64,000 bases of DNA from Branchiibius sp. NY16-3462-2 (GCF_001594145.1 NZ_LVCF01000046.1:62001-126000); one strand, 5' to 3'; positions 17,254 through 27,101 are shown, numbered from the stretch's first letter. Numbers and translations are program-made. The notes: a model not told the origin generated them from the letters alone.

Positions 17254-18867
17254 ATGTCTGCTGTCGTCACCGACGGCCCCGAAACCTCCACGGGCGGTCT
17301 GCACCGCACCGTCGGTTTCTGGGGACTGTCCTTCGTCTCGCTCGGCTCGATCATCGGCTCCGGGTGGTTGCTGGGGGCGTTGACCGCAGCAACCATCGCC
17401 GGTGGCGGTGGTTCGCTGGTCACGTGGGTCATCGCCGCGATCATGTTGATGGTCCTGGCGCTGATCCACGCCGACCTGGGCGCTGCCTATCCGGTGGCCG
17501 GCGGCACCTCGCGCTATCCGCACTTCGCGTTCGGCGGCCTCGCCGGGTTCGCCGCCGGGTGGACGACCTACCTGCAGGCCGTCGCGATCGCACCGTTGGA
17601 GGTGGAGGCGTCGCTGAGCTACGTCAACTCCATCAACGGCGTGAAGGAGAACTTCCGGCTGGTGCACGAGAACGGCACCCTCACCGGACGGGGCATCGTG
17701 ATCGGCATCCTGGCGATGCTGCTGTTCATGGGCATCAACATGCTGGGCGCGAAATGGATGTCGGACAGCAACACCGCCATCGTGCTGTGGAAGATCTTCG
17801 TGCCGCTGCTGACCATCGTCACGTTGATCCTGGTCAGCTTCCACCCCGGCAACTTCACAGCGGGCGGTGGTTTCGCGCCGTACGGCATCCATGGCATCTT
17901 CGCCGCCCTGCCGGCGGGCGTCGTCTTCGCGCTGCAGGGTTTTGAACAGGCCACCCAGATGGCGGGCGAGGCCAAGAACCCGCAGAAGGATCTGGCCAAA
18001 GCCATCATCCTGGCCATGGCCATCGGTGCTGTCATCTACATCGGGCTGGAAGTCGCCTTCGTCGGCGCGCTCGACCCGGCCAAGATCGTGCACAACTGGC
18101 AGCACCCGATCGGCGTGGGCGACTACGGCCCCTACTACACGCTGGCGATCAACGCCGGGGTCGGCTGGCTGGCCACCATCCTGATCATCGACGCGGTCAT
18201 CTCCCCCGGCGGGACCGGACTGATCTACGTGGGCACCACCGCCCGCATCTCCTACGCCCTCGGGCTGCCGGACTCCTTGACCCGCACCAACAAGCGCGGT
18301 GTGCCGGTGTGGTCGGTGATCGTCGCGACCGCCTTCGGCATCCTCTTCCTGATGCCCGCGCCCAGCTGGCAGGAGCTGGTCGGTCTGATCACCGGCGCCA
18401 CGGCGCTGATGTACGCGTTCGCGCCCATATCGCTTGGGGCACTGCGGCATTCGGACCCGGACCGGGAGCACCCGTACCGCGTACCCTTCCCCGCCGTCAG
18501 CCTGCCGCTGGGCTTCGTCTTCGCCAACCTCATCGTCTACTGGGGCACGTTCACCTCGACCTGGAAGCTTTCCATCGGTCTGCTCATCGGCGGTCTGATC
18601 TACCTGGTGGCGACCCTGGTCAACGCCAAGAACGTCGACCCGGAACGATCGCGCTGGCGCTTCGCGATCTGGTTGATCACCTGGCAGGTCGCCATGATCG
18701 TCGTGGGTTGGCTGGGCAACTACGGCGGCAAGGGCTACCTGCCCGACGACTGGGACATTCTCATCGTGGCCCTGCTCTCCCTCGCGTTGTACTACTTCGC
18801 GGTGCTCGGTATGGCGCACCCGCGCGAGGAGGTCGAGCCGACGGTCGACGCCGAGCTGGCCGCCTGA
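17254..18867 (+). CDS. APC-family amino acid permease
   Basis: Inner-membrane amino acid/polyamine transporter of the APC superfamily, 537 residues with about 12 to 14 hydrophobic segments. Seen: the unwound first helix FVSLGSIIGSGWLLG (GSIIGSGW is the substrate-binding loop), a second helix AAYPVAGGTSRYPHFAFG, FALQGFEQATQMAGEAKNPQKDL in helix 6 and PDREHPYRVPF near the C-terminus. The substrate is unknown. ATG at 17254 follows GGAAGG with 9 bases between, one of the few clear Shine-Dalgarno sites here, so this mRNA has a leader. Confidence 0.9.
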   Translation: MSAVVTDGPETSTGGLHRTVGFWGLSFVSLGSIIGSGWLLGALTAATIAGGGGSLVTWVIAAIMLMVLALIHADLGAAYPVAGGTSRYPHFAFGGLAGFAAGWTTYLQAVAIAPLEVEASLSYVNSINGVKENFRLVHENGTLTGRGIVIGILAMLLFMGINMLGAKWMSDSNTAIVLWKIFVPLLTIVTLILVSFHPGNFTAGGGFAPYGIHGIFAALPAGVVFALQGFEQATQMAGEAKNPQKDLAKAIILAMAIGAVIYIGLEVAFVGALDPAKIVHNWQHPIGVGDYGPYYTLAINAGVGWLATILIIDAVISPGGTGLIYVGTTARISYALGLPDSLTRTNKRGVPVWSVIVATAFGILFLMPAPSWQELVGLITGATALMYAFAPISLGALRHSDPDREHPYRVPFPAVSLPLGFVFANLIVYWGTFTSTWKLSIGLLIGGLIYLVATLVNAKNVDPERSRWRFAIWLITWQVAMIVVGWLGNYGGKGYLPDDWDILIVALLSLALYYFAVLGMAHPREEVEPTVDAELAA

Positions 18868-18894
18868 CTGGTCCAGCCGGCGCCCGGCCCGGGT

Positions 18895-18900
18895 GACAAT
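18895..18900 (+). promoter_or_regulatory. -10 box of the antiporter gene
   Basis: GACAAT, 5 bases, GTG at 18906. It is a weaker match to TANNNT than the other boxes in the window. Confidence 0.35.
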
Positions 18901-18905
18901 GGGCC

Positions 18906-20765
18906 GTGCACATCGCCGTACCGCTCCTGCTCCTGCTCACGGGAGCCGTGGCCATCGGCATCCTCGCGGAACGCTTCCGCGTCTCCGCTCCCCTGGTGTT
19001 GGTGGCCGTCGGTGCGGCGCTGTCCTTCGTGCCGGGTATGCCCCGCATCGAGGTCGACCCCGAATTCATCCTGCTGGGTCTGCTGCCACCCCTGCTGTTC
19101 GCCGCCGCGTCCCAGACGTCCCTGGTCGACCTGCGCCGGGACCGGCGCCAGATCCTGAGCCTGTCGTTCGTCCTGGTGCTCTTCACCGCGTTCGGGGTGT
19201 CCCTGATCGCGTGGTGGCTGATGGGTGTCCCGTACGCCGCTGCCCTGGCCCTGGGTGCCATCGTCGCCCCGCCCGACGCGGTCGCCGCGACGGCGGTGGC
19301 CCGCCGGATGGGTCTGCCGCGGCGGGTGGTTGCCGTGCTGGAGGGCGAGTCGCTCTTCAACGACGCCACTGCGCTGGTCACCGTCAACACCGCCAAGAGC
19401 ATCCTGATCAGCGGCAGCGTGACGGTGCTGGCGGTCACCGGGCAGTTGGCCCTGGCCGTCGTCGGGGGCGTCGCGGTCGGTCTGCTGGCGTACGTCGTGC
19501 TGGCGTGGATCCGCCGCCAGGTCACCGATACGACGGTGAGCGTGGCGATCTCCTACCTCACGCCCTGGTTGGCCTACCTACCCGCTGAAGCCATCCACGC
19601 CTCAGGGGTGTTCGCGGTCGTCATCTGCGGAGTGCTGCTGGCGCACCAGGCGCCCAGCATCCAGACCGCCGCCTCCCGGGTGTCCGAGCGACTGAACTGG
19701 CAGTCGTTGCAATACGTCCTGGAGAGTGTCGTCTTCCTGCTCATCGGTCTGGAGGTGCGCACGATCGTCGAGGACGTGCACCTGAGCACCGTGGGCGTCG
19801 CCGTCCTGGTGCTCATCACCGTGATGGTGCTGCGGCCGATATACGTCATGTCGATCGGCTTCCTCAATTGGCGATTCAGACCGCACGATCCGAACAATCT
19901 GCGACCCCGCGAGGCCGCGGTGGTCTCCTGGGCGGGTATGCGCGGCGTGGTCACGCTCGCCGCAGCCTTCCTGCTGCCGGAGCAGACCCCGCAACGGGAA
20001 GCGCTGATCTTCATCGCGCTCTTCGTCACCATCGGCACGTTGATCATCCACGGGTTCAGCCTCAGCTGGGTGGCACGCACGCTGCACCTGCACGGCCCTG
20101 ATCCGCGCGAGGACGCGTTGCAGCTGGCGCAGATCATGCAGGCGGCGACCCAAGCGGGTGACAAACGCCTGGAACACGAGCTGACCGGCAGCACTGACGT
20201 GCCGGAGAACGTGGTGGAGGCGCTGCGCCGGCAGAACGAGAACCGTGCCAACCTGGCGTGGGAGCAGTTGGGGCGACCCGACCACGACACGGACACGCCG
20301 ACCGAGGAGTACCGCCGGCTGCGGCTGTCGATGCTGGACGCTGAGCGCACGAAGGTCCTGAAGATGCGCGACAACGCCCTGGCCGATCACGCGCTACTGG
20401 CGAACGTCCTGGAGCAACTGGACATCGAGGAGTCGATGATCGGCTACGTGCACGGCACCCAGGACGATCTGCGCGACCGGATCCTGCTGACGCCCGAGCC
20501 GCGTCGCGGTGCGTGCGCGCACCTGCGCGATGCACCGGTGGCGGTGGATCCGCAGACGCCACAGGGCTGTCCGGACTGCGAGCGGGAGGGGACGGTGCCG
20601 GTGCACCTGCGGTTGTGTCTCACCTGCGGCAACGTCGGGTGCTGCGACTCCTCCGTCGGGCAACACGCGACGCGGCATTTCGAGCAGACCGGCCACCCGG
20701 TGATGCGCTCCTTCGAACCCGGCGAGGGCTGGATGTGGTGTTACGTCGATAGGTTGCCGGGCTGA
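18906..20765 (+). CDS. CPA1-family Na+/H+ antiporter with C-terminal UBP-type zinc finger
   Basis: Exchanges Na+ (or K+) for H+ across the membrane. In the 619-residue product, about 12 helices fill residues 1-410, with the CPA1 ion-binding motif APPDAVAATAVARRMG and EGESLFNDATALV. A cytoplasmic helical stretch (about 410-535) follows, then an unusual tail (about 535-619) with spaced Cys/His pairs: CAHL, CPDC, CLTCG, GCCDSS, QHATRH and TGHPV. This is the ligand order of UBP (ubiquitin-hydrolase type) zinc fingers. All metal ligands seem present. In eukaryotes the fold binds ubiquitin C-termini; here a regulatory or C-terminus-binding role is an inference. The start is GTG at 18906. Confidence 0.88.
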   Translation: MHIAVPLLLLLTGAVAIGILAERFRVSAPLVLVAVGAALSFVPGMPRIEVDPEFILLGLLPPLLFAAASQTSLVDLRRDRRQILSLSFVLVLFTAFGVSLIAWWLMGVPYAAALALGAIVAPPDAVAATAVARRMGLPRRVVAVLEGESLFNDATALVTVNTAKSILISGSVTVLAVTGQLALAVVGGVAVGLLAYVVLAWIRRQVTDTTVSVAISYLTPWLAYLPAEAIHASGVFAVVICGVLLAHQAPSIQTAASRVSERLNWQSLQYVLESVVFLLIGLEVRTIVEDVHLSTVGVAVLVLITVMVLRPIYVMSIGFLNWRFRPHDPNNLRPREAAVVSWAGMRGVVTLAAAFLLPEQTPQREALIFIALFVTIGTLIIHGFSLSWVARTLHLHGPDPREDALQLAQIMQAATQAGDKRLEHELTGSTDVPENVVEALRRQNENRANLAWEQLGRPDHDTDTPTEEYRRLRLSMLDAERTKVLKMRDNALADHALLANVLEQLDIEESMIGYVHGTQDDLRDRILLTPEPRRGACAHLRDAPVAVDPQTPQGCPDCEREGTVPVHLRLCLTCGNVGCCDSSVGQHATRHFEQTGHPVMRSFEPGEGWMWCYVDRLPG

Positions 20766-20788
20766 TTGCTGTGATTCCGACCTAACGT

Positions 20789-20802
20789 CGACCGCACGGT
20801 CG
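20789..20802. promoter_or_regulatory. Inverted repeat next to the AfsR-type promoter
   Basis: CGACCG-CA-CGGTCG, ending one base before the -10 box of the AfsR-type gene. The position in the -10/-35 spacer fits an operator, possibly for autoregulation; no binding protein is known. Confidence 0.35.
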
Positions 20803-20803
20803 C

Positions 20804-20809
20804 CATACT
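20804..20809 (+). promoter_or_regulatory. -10 box of the AfsR-type regulator gene
   Basis: CATACT, 6 bases, GTG at 20816: leaderless geometry with a slightly imperfect box. Confidence 0.4.
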
Positions 20810-20815
20810 TCAGTC

Positions 20816-23671
20816 GTGGACGAGCTTCATCTGCTCGGTGGGGTGTGCCTGGTCGATCCCGGCTCGGGGTCGCAGATCCCGCTGGGTGGCGGTCAGCAGC
20901 AGGGTCTGCTCGCCATGCTGGCCCTGGCCAGTCCGCGGGCTCTCACGGTGAACCAGATCATCGACGGATTGTGGGGTCCCGAACCGCCTCGCAGCGCGCG
21001 CAACGCAATCCAGGTGCGGATCAACGGTCTGCGCAAGGTCCTGTCCCCCAGCGGGTTGGCCATCGAAACTGTCGCCGGCGGTTATGCGCTCAGGGGCCAG
21101 GTGGTCATTGACACGGCGCAACTGCGCACGTTGCTGGAGCGGGGCCGGGCAGAGCTGCAGGGCGGCCAGACCGCCCGGGCCGTCGCGACGTTACGACAGG
21201 CCGCCGACCTCGCCAGCGGGACATTATGTGCAGGCCTGGAGGACCATTTCCCGTTCCTGCCGGCAGCCGTCGCCGAATTCCAGGCCAAACGGGTAGATGC
21301 GCTCTTGGAGTTGGCGGCTGCTGAGCTGGCGAACGGGTCGCTGGCGGCAGCCGCAGCCAGTGCGACCGCCGTGGTGCAGGAACGGCCGTACGACGAGACA
21401 GCCTGGTCGGTCCACCTCCGAGCCCTCTACCACCAGGGTCGGCAGGTCGAGGCGCTTGCGGCCTGCCGACAACTGCGCCGGACATTGGCTGATGAGCTCG
21501 GGATCGAACCCGGTCCAGCCATTCGCAGTCTGGAGCAGGACATCCTCAATCACTCACTGCCTCCGATCGATTCGCTGTCGGGCGATGAGACGGATCAGGT
21601 ACCGTCCGGCCCTTCCCTGCCCGAACTCGTCGAGCCGTTTGTCGGGCGTGACGACGCCGTGGAACGCGTGGCGAGAACGGTGGCCGACGGGGCTCGCCTG
21701 GTGACGCTGGTGGGGATGGGTGGGATCGGCAAGAGCACTCTGGCCATCGCGGTCAGTCGCCGGTTGGCGCAGCAGGGACAACGAGTCGCCTACTGCGCGC
21801 TGCCCGCCGGGCTCGACCATCGTTCGGCCCTGCTCAGCGCGTGCCAGACCGCACAGATACCGGTGACCGAGGATCTGGTGGCCGCCCTGGCCGACTTTGA
21901 CGGCCTTCTGGTCCTGGACGATCTGCCGCCCGGCCCTGACGTTGCCGCCGATATCCGGGCCGTTCTCGCACGGCCCGGCCGGGTGCGGTTGCTGGTGACG
22001 CGGCGCCAGGTCCTCGACGTGCCTGGGGAGCATTCCATCCAGGTGGAGCCCCTGCGGGAGTTGGAGGATTGTGTCCGGCTGTTCACCGCTGCCGCGCGAC
22101 GCCGGGGCGCAGAACTGGATCTCACCCGGGACGGCCAGGCGGTCGAGCAGATCTGTACCCGTGTCGACGGTATCCCGCTGGGCATCGAGTTGGCCGCCGC
22201 ACGTACGCGGGTCATGTCTCCCGGGCAGTTCGCCGAACGCCTTGGCCGCGGGGAAGTGTCGGTGCTCGGCACCACAGGACGGGCCGACCTACGGCGCGTC
22301 ATCGCGGATGCGGTGCAACCGGTCATTGGTACCGCCGGCCAGGAAGTCCTTCAACTTCTGGCCACCTGCAGCAGCGGGATGTCCCTCGACCTGGTCGAGC
22401 GATTGGCCGATGGTCGCGACCTGGCCCTTGAGGAGGCCTTGGGCGACCTGATGGATCGCGGCCTGTGTCACCACGACGACGCCGGCCGCTTCCGGCTCAG
22501 TGGTCCCGTCGCCGAGTTTGCGCGCAGCTTGGAAGACACCACGGACGCCGATGCAGCGCTTGCCGACACAACCGCCCGGCTCGCGGAAAGTCTTGTTGGA
22601 CAACTCAACTCAGCTTCGGCAGGGCAAGCCCTCGAGCGCCTCGAAGTCGACGCCGCTGCTCTCGAAGTGGCGCTGCAGCGCGCCTTCGACAACGGCGACA
22701 CCTCCACGGCCACCCGGTTGACCAGTTCGCTACACCGGTTCTGGCTGATGACCGGGCGATTGCTGCCCGCCTCGCGCGCGCTGTCTCGGTGCGTCGAGCT
22801 GACTGACGGCGCCCAGGCGGCATGGTTCCGGCTGTTGTACGGGACGTTCGCGGGGTACCGACACCAACCGGAGACGCTCGAACTGCTGGCATCAGCCTTA
22901 CGCGCCGCAGAGGAGCACGCCCTGCCACCGGATCGCGTGTATGTCAACGCCTGGTGCACGTACAGCGCGGTTGCGATCGAGGGGCAGTCCGAGGGCCTTG
23001 CGCTGGAGGCAGCCCATCGCGCACAGGACCTAGCCGCAACCAGCGGATCAGCTGAGCTGATCTCGCTGGCACGGGATCTGACCGCGTTCGTGCACACCAG
23101 GTCCGGTAACCACCAGAAGGCCCTCGACCTGCGGATGGAGTGTCTGGCGGAGCTTCGTGGTGATGGCACGCCCTACGACCTGGCCGCGGTCCTCATGAAC
23201 GCCTCGGATGACCTCGCGCAACTGGGTCGTCCGGCGGAAGCGCTTGAGTTCGCCGACGAGGCACTCGCCGTGATGCCGCCAGGTCCGACGCGGCTGGGAA
23301 CGGGCGGCCTGATTGCCCGTGCCCAGGCACAGGCGCTGCTGGGCGACACCGCAGCCGCCGAGGGCACCTGTGCGGCGGTACTCGCCGCCATCGACGACCC
23401 TTCCCGGGATGAGGTGGCGCTGGCCGATGGGCTCAGCATCTTTGCCGCCTGCCTGGCTATGCGCGGCGCTGATGATCTTGCCGCGCGCGCCGGTGCTGCT
23501 GCCAATGCGTGGTACGCCGACCACGGGGTTGCCGCGACGCGCGCCGCCCCGCCGCTGCTGGCCGAACTGGCCTGCAGCGCGAAGCGACTCGGGAGTGCGC
23601 ACTCGACGTACGCCGCCCTGGGGTCCAGCGATCCCGAGGCCACCGTCCGCCGCCTGCTGGCGGGGCAGTGA
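20816..23671 (+). CDS. AfsR/SARP-family transcriptional regulator with NB-ARC and TPR-like repeats
   Basis: Large STAND-type activator, 951 residues. Order: OmpR-like winged helix (about 1-95, with RNAIQVRINGLRKVLSPSG), bacterial transcriptional activation domain (about 98-245, ending TLADELGIEPGPAI), NB-ARC ATPase with Walker A GMGGIGKST (300-308) and Walker B FDGLLVLDDL, then a long alpha-helical C-terminus of TPR type (600-950). AfsR in Streptomyces integrates signals for secondary metabolism, but no biosynthetic gene cluster is present here. Its only close partner is the convergent secreted-protein gene 11 bases away. The start is GTG at 20816. The signal and targets are unknown. Confidence 0.9.
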   Translation: MDELHLLGGVCLVDPGSGSQIPLGGGQQQGLLAMLALASPRALTVNQIIDGLWGPEPPRSARNAIQVRINGLRKVLSPSGLAIETVAGGYALRGQVVIDTAQLRTLLERGRAELQGGQTARAVATLRQAADLASGTLCAGLEDHFPFLPAAVAEFQAKRVDALLELAAAELANGSLAAAAASATAVVQERPYDETAWSVHLRALYHQGRQVEALAACRQLRRTLADELGIEPGPAIRSLEQDILNHSLPPIDSLSGDETDQVPSGPSLPELVEPFVGRDDAVERVARTVADGARLVTLVGMGGIGKSTLAIAVSRRLAQQGQRVAYCALPAGLDHRSALLSACQTAQIPVTEDLVAALADFDGLLVLDDLPPGPDVAADIRAVLARPGRVRLLVTRRQVLDVPGEHSIQVEPLRELEDCVRLFTAAARRRGAELDLTRDGQAVEQICTRVDGIPLGIELAAARTRVMSPGQFAERLGRGEVSVLGTTGRADLRRVIADAVQPVIGTAGQEVLQLLATCSSGMSLDLVERLADGRDLALEEALGDLMDRGLCHHDDAGRFRLSGPVAEFARSLEDTTDADAALADTTARLAESLVGQLNSASAGQALERLEVDAAALEVALQRAFDNGDTSTATRLTSSLHRFWLMTGRLLPASRALSRCVELTDGAQAAWFRLLYGTFAGYRHQPETLELLASALRAAEEHALPPDRVYVNAWCTYSAVAIEGQSEGLALEAAHRAQDLAATSGSAELISLARDLTAFVHTRSGNHQKALDLRMECLAELRGDGTPYDLAAVLMNASDDLAQLGRPAEALEFADEALAVMPPGPTRLGTGGLIARAQAQALLGDTAAAEGTCAAVLAAIDDPSRDEVALADGLSIFAACLAMRGADDLAARAGAAANAWYADHGVAATRAAPPLLAELACSAKRLGSAHSTYAALGSSDPEATVRRLLAGQ

Positions 23672-23682
23672 CCTGTCACGGC

Positions 23683-24183
23683 TCAGCGTGCGATGACGTA
23701 GCCACCGAAGTTGCACGTACCGCCGTACATCGTGTCGTGAGAAGTGACGGTGTAGGTCCAGCGGGATCCGTTCCACGTCCACCAGGCGATTTGTGTCTTA
23801 AGGAGGGTCTTGTTCCAGTCGATTCCGACGCGGACCGATCCGATCAGGGTAAGCGCCTGGCCGGCACCAGCCACGGGCGCCCAGTAGGCGGATGACCACG
23901 CGCTGTACACCACCCGGCCGAAATTGACGTCGATGGCCACGGTCCGGACGGAGATGTACTGCCCGTTGCCGACATTGCGGGTATTGGCGTAGATCTGGTT
24001 GGTGACCACGGCGGTATCCGTGTTCTGGTCACACGCGATCCGTCCGCCGACGATCGCAGCGTCGGCTGGCGCTGCACCGGCAACGATCACGCTGACAGCT
24101 ACGATCAGGGCGGTCACGAGGGCGCGGAGCCGGGCTCGCAGCAGTCGCAACAGGGCAGGAACCGGGCTGGTGGTGATGGTCAT
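23683..24183 (-). CDS. Small secreted protein of unknown function
   Basis: I do not recognise this 166-residue protein. An N-terminal signal peptide is clear: basic start, hydrophobic core ALVTALIVAVSVIVAG, and likely cleavage after APADAA. The mature part of about 120 residues is rich in Thr, Val, Asn and aromatic residues and reads as beta strands, with two cysteines (in GRIACDQNT near its start and GGTCNFGG near its end) that could form a disulfide. It starts at ATG 24183 behind a good ribosome site (GAGAGGAC), so the mRNA has a leader. It lies tail-to-tail with the AfsR-type regulator. The FGGYVI near the end faintly recalls the GGGYVI end of the propeller proteins at 56811-60044. Confidence 0.65.
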   Translation of the reverse strand: MTITTSPVPALLRLLRARLRALVTALIVAVSVIVAGAAPADAAIVGGRIACDQNTDTAVVTNQIYANTRNVGNGQYISVRTVAIDVNFGRVVYSAWSSAYWAPVAGAGQALTLIGSVRVGIDWNKTLLKTQIAWWTWNGSRWTYTVTSHDTMYGGTCNFGGYVIAR

Positions 24184-24258
24184 GACGGTTGTCCTCTCGG
24201 AATTGCTGGCTTCGTTAACTGGTGTGCCTAGCGTTCCGAGGTCCGCTTACAGGTCGCT

Positions 24259-24264
24259 TACTCT
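24259..24264 (+). promoter_or_regulatory. -10 box of maf
   Basis: TACTCT, 6 bases, ATG at 24271; same TACTCTCCCG string as before the lipoprotein gene at 6154. Confidence 0.5.
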
Positions 24265-24270
24265 CCCGTC

Positions 24271-24873
24271 ATGGACCTGGTCTTGGCTTCCGCGTCGCCC
24301 GCCCGCCTGAAGACCCTGCGCAGCGCAGGCATCGAACCGTGGGTCATCGTGTCCGCGGTCGACGAGCCGGCGACCCTGGCCGAGGCGGAGGCGACGTACG
24401 GCGCTGTGGCACCGATCGACGTACCCCTCCTGCTCGCCCGGGCCAAGGCGGAGGACGTCGCCCCGCAGGCTCCGGACGCGCTGGTCCTCGGCTGTGACTC
24501 GGTGCTGGAGTTCGAGGGCGAGGTGCTCGGCAAACCGGCGGACGCAGCAGAGGCGACGGCGCGTTGGCGACGGATGCGTGGGCACAGCGGCATCTTGCAC
24601 ACGGGGCACTGGCTGGTCCTCGGGGATGCGGCCACGGGCGCCACCGTCTCTACCACCGTGCACTTCGCTGATCTCGACGATGAGGAGATCGACTTCTACG
24701 TGGCGACCGGGGAGCCGCTGCACGTGGCGGGGGCCTTCACGATCGACGGGCTCGGCGGTGCTTTCGTCAGTGGCATCGAGGGCGACCACCACAACGTGAT
24801 CGGCGTGAGCCTGCCGGCACTGCGGGAGCTCACCGCCCAGTTGGGTGTTCGCTGGATCACATTGCTTACCTAA
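24271..24873 (+). CDS. maf: Maf-family nucleoside triphosphate pyrophosphatase
   Basis: House-cleaning pyrophosphatase that hydrolyses non-canonical NTPs (dTTP/UTP or modified bases). The 200-residue product has the Maf start [31 protein letters not shown] (catalytic Asp and Lys), [13 protein letters not shown] and the late [19 protein letters not shown]. Maf lies near accD and accA in other actinobacteria too (Rv3282 in M. tuberculosis). A leaderless start at ATG 24271 is supported by the -10 box. Confidence 0.93.
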   Translation: MDLVLASASPARLKTLRSAGIEPWVIVSAVDEPATLAEAEATYGAVAPIDVPLLLARAKAEDVAPQAPDALVLGCDSVLEFEGEVLGKPADAAEATARWRRMRGHSGILHTGHWLVLGDAATGATVSTTVHFADLDDEEIDFYVATGEPLHVAGAFTIDGLGGAFVSGIEGDHHNVIGVSLPALRELTAQLGVRWITLLT

Positions 24874-24880
24874 TGATCGC

Positions 24881-24886
24881 TATCGT
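24881..24886 (+). promoter_or_regulatory. -10 box of the MFS gene
   Basis: TATCGT, 6 bases, ATG at 24893, which decides for this start over an in-frame ATG at 24845 inside maf. Confidence 0.5.
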
Positions 24887-24892
24887 CGAGGG

Positions 24893-26161
24893 ATGCCCAC
24901 TCCGCTGACCTCGGATCAACGCAACTCCTTCGCCGCCGCCTATCTCGGGTGGGCGATGGACGCGTTCGACTATTTCCTGGTCGTGCTGATCTACGCCGAC
25001 ATCGCCAAGGACTTCGACGTTCCGCTGACCAAGATGGCGCTCATCACGACCATGACGCTGATCATGCGCCCGGTCGGCGCGTTCCTCTTCGGTCTGTGGG
25101 CCGACCGCAAGGGTCGGCGCATCCCGCTGATGACCAACGTGGCGTTCTACAGCACGGTCGGGTTCCTGTGCGCCTTCGCGCCCAACTTCACCGTCCTGAT
25201 CATCCTGCGGATGCTCTACGGCATCGGCATGGGTGGCGAGTGGGGCCTGGGCGCGGCGCTGGCAATGGAGAAGATCCCCGCCGAGCGACGCGGGTTCTTC
25301 TCCGGTTTCCTGCAGAGCGGCTACTCGATGGGCTACCTGTTCGCCGCGCTGGCCTTCCTGCTGCTGAACACCTGGCTGGGCCTGAACTGGCGGTGGATGT
25401 TCGCGCTGTCGATCATCCCGGCCGCCATCTCGCTGCTCATCCGGGCGCGGGTCAAGGAGTCGGCAGTCTGGGAGCAGACCCGCGAACGGGTCAAGGCCAC
25501 CCGCACGCGCACCCGCGACATCTTCTCCAACCCGGTGATCTGGAAACGGTTCATCTTCCTGGTGCTGCTGATGACCGCATTCAACTGGATGAGCCACGGC
25601 ACCCAGGACGTCTACCCGACCTTCCTGAAGGCCACCGACGACCACGGCGCCGGCCTGACCAAGAGCACCGCCACCTGGATCGCCGTGGTCTACAACATCG
25701 GTGCGATCATCGGTGGGCTGATCGCCGGCGCGCTCTCGGAGAAGTACGGGCGCAAGGCGATCATCATCGGCTGCGCGATCCTGGCGCTGCCCATCGTGCC
25801 GATCTTCGCCTTCTCAACAACCGCAGGCATGTTGACCCTCGGCTCGTTCCTGATGCAGGTGATGGTCCAGGGCGCCTGGGGTGTCATCCCGGCGCACCTG
25901 ACCGAGCTGTCACCCGATGAGATCCGGGGCTTCTATCCCGGCGTGACGTATCAGCTCGGTAACTGTCTGGCCGCGTTCAACCTGCCGATCCAGGAGGCGC
26001 TGGCCGCATCGCACGGCTACCCGTTCGCGCTGGCCGCGACGATCGTGCCGGTGCTGATCGCGGTGATCGTGCTGACCGCACTGGGCAAGGAGGACAAGGG
26101 CGTCGCCTTCGGGCAGTCCTCGGTCATTGCTGATCCGGCTCCCGCTCAAAGTCCACGTTGA
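24893..26161 (+). CDS. MFS transporter (metabolite:H+ / sialate-lactate symporter type)
   Basis: Twelve-helix secondary transporter, 422 residues. Seen: [13 protein letters not shown] in helix 1, the MFS loop signature [14 protein letters not shown] after helix 2, [18 protein letters not shown] in helix 4 and [14 protein letters not shown] after helix 8. The DAFDYF and GMGGEWG motifs are typical of the sialate:H+ symporter and carboxylate carriers such as lactate/NanT-like proteins; the substrate cannot be fixed. It converges with the BrkB gene and overlaps it by 38 bases. Confidence 0.88.
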   Translation: MPTPLTSDQRNSFAAAYLGWAMDAFDYFLVVLIYADIAKDFDVPLTKMALITTMTLIMRPVGAFLFGLWADRKGRRIPLMTNVAFYSTVGFLCAFAPNFTVLIILRMLYGIGMGGEWGLGAALAMEKIPAERRGFFSGFLQSGYSMGYLFAALAFLLLNTWLGLNWRWMFALSIIPAAISLLIRARVKESAVWEQTRERVKATRTRTRDIFSNPVIWKRFIFLVLLMTAFNWMSHGTQDVYPTFLKATDDHGAGLTKSTATWIAVVYNIGAIIGGLIAGALSEKYGRKAIIIGCAILALPIVPIFAFSTTAGMLTLGSFLMQVMVQGAWGVIPAHLTELSPDEIRGFYPGVTYQLGNCLAAFNLPIQEALAASHGYPFALAATIVPVLIAVIVLTALGKEDKGVAFGQSSVIADPAPAQSPR

Positions 26162-27095
26162 TCTCCTGGAAACCCTTGTAGCGCTGGGCCCGGGCCCGAC
26201 CGGCGTACATCGCCCGGTCGGCCCGGGTCAGTTCCACGTTGTCGCTGAACGGCGTCAGCAAGGATCGCGGGAACAGCCGCTTGCGCCACACGACGTTGAT
26301 CTCCATCGCCAGGATCAGACTCATCGCGACCAGGTAGACGAAGGCAAGCAGACCAAGGACGATCGCGAAAACCCCGTCCACGCTCGAAGACTTGGCCACG
26401 ACCCTGGACACGTAGGACGCACCGAACCCCTGCAGGATCCGCAGCAGGACGCTTGCGACGATCGCTCCGGGCAACACGTGCATGGGCCGCACCCGGGACG
26501 AGGCGCTCAGCTGGAAGATGAACATGATGGAGGCGACGATCACCGGGAACGCGACGGCGTCGGCGATCAGACCGCTGTGCTCCCCCAGGAAGGTCCACCG
26601 GCTGATGATGACGTTCGCCAGGCTCACCCCGAAGACGCCGATGCCCATGATCAGGATGATCAGGATCGACTTGCCTCTAGCCACAAAGGGATTCGGGCGG
26701 TTGTTCCGCGGCACCTGCCACACCTGGTTCGACACGTACTGGATGGCCTGGGCCGCCCCGAGCGCACCGTAGAGGGCCACGATCACCCCGATGAAAATCG
26801 CCGTCCAACTGCCGCTGAGGCTCTGCGGCGTCTTCAGCTGGTCCCCGATCACCGGGAACTCACTCAGTGCGGAGTCGATCAACTCCTGCTGCAGGTGCGG
26901 GTGCCCCTGCAGCACGATCGACAGGATCGTGCTGGCCAGCAGCAACAGCGGGAAGATCGAGACGAACGCGTAGTAGGTGACCAGCGCCGACAGGTAGGTT
27001 CCGTAGTCGTCGAAGAACTTGTAGATCACGCCGATCGGGAACCCCAGCACGGCATGCCGCTGCTGGAAGGCGTCCAGGCGCCGGGTCAGCGACAT
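26124..27095 (-). CDS. YihY/BrkB family membrane protein
   Basis: Integral membrane protein of the YihY (UPF0761) family, function uncertain. The 323-residue product has about six hydrophobic segments; family patterns are [23 protein letters not shown] (quoted in part as [18 protein letters not shown]), [18 protein letters not shown] and [24 protein letters not shown] at 27095 has minus-strand TAACGT ending 6 bases upstream, sharing its TA with the promoter of the divergent MoxR gene. Confidence 0.9.
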   Translation of the reverse strand: MSLTRRLDAFQQRHAVLGFPIGVIYKFFDDYGTYLSALVTYYAFVSIFPLLLLASTILSIVLQGHPHLQQELIDSALSEFPVIGDQLKTPQSLSGSWTAIFIGVIVALYGALGAAQAIQYVSNQVWQVPRNNRPNPFVARGKSILIILIMGIGVFGVSLANVIISRWTFLGEHSGLIADAVAFPVIVASIMFIFQLSASSRVRPMHVLPGAIVASVLLRILQGFGASYVSRVVAKSSSVDGVFAIVLGLLAFVYLVAMSLILAMEINVVWRKRLFPRSLLTPFSDNVELTRADRAMYAGRARAQRYKGFQEINVDFEREPDQQ

Positions 27096-27101
27096 GCCCG
27101 A

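Noticed and set aside
16969..18819. Open minus-strand frame of 616 codons opposite the permease gene
   Set aside because: Extremely Asp/Gln/Gly/Arg-rich translation typical of antisense frames; the plus strand encodes a clear APC permease.
20816..24183. AfsR-type gene as mark of a secondary-metabolite cluster
   Set aside because: No polyketide, peptide, terpene or tailoring genes lie within reach; neighbours are housekeeping genes and transporters.
24860..24880. Possible iron box before the MFS gene
   Set aside because: Only the half CTTACCTAA fits the DtxR consensus; the other half has almost no match, so it is not reported as a site.
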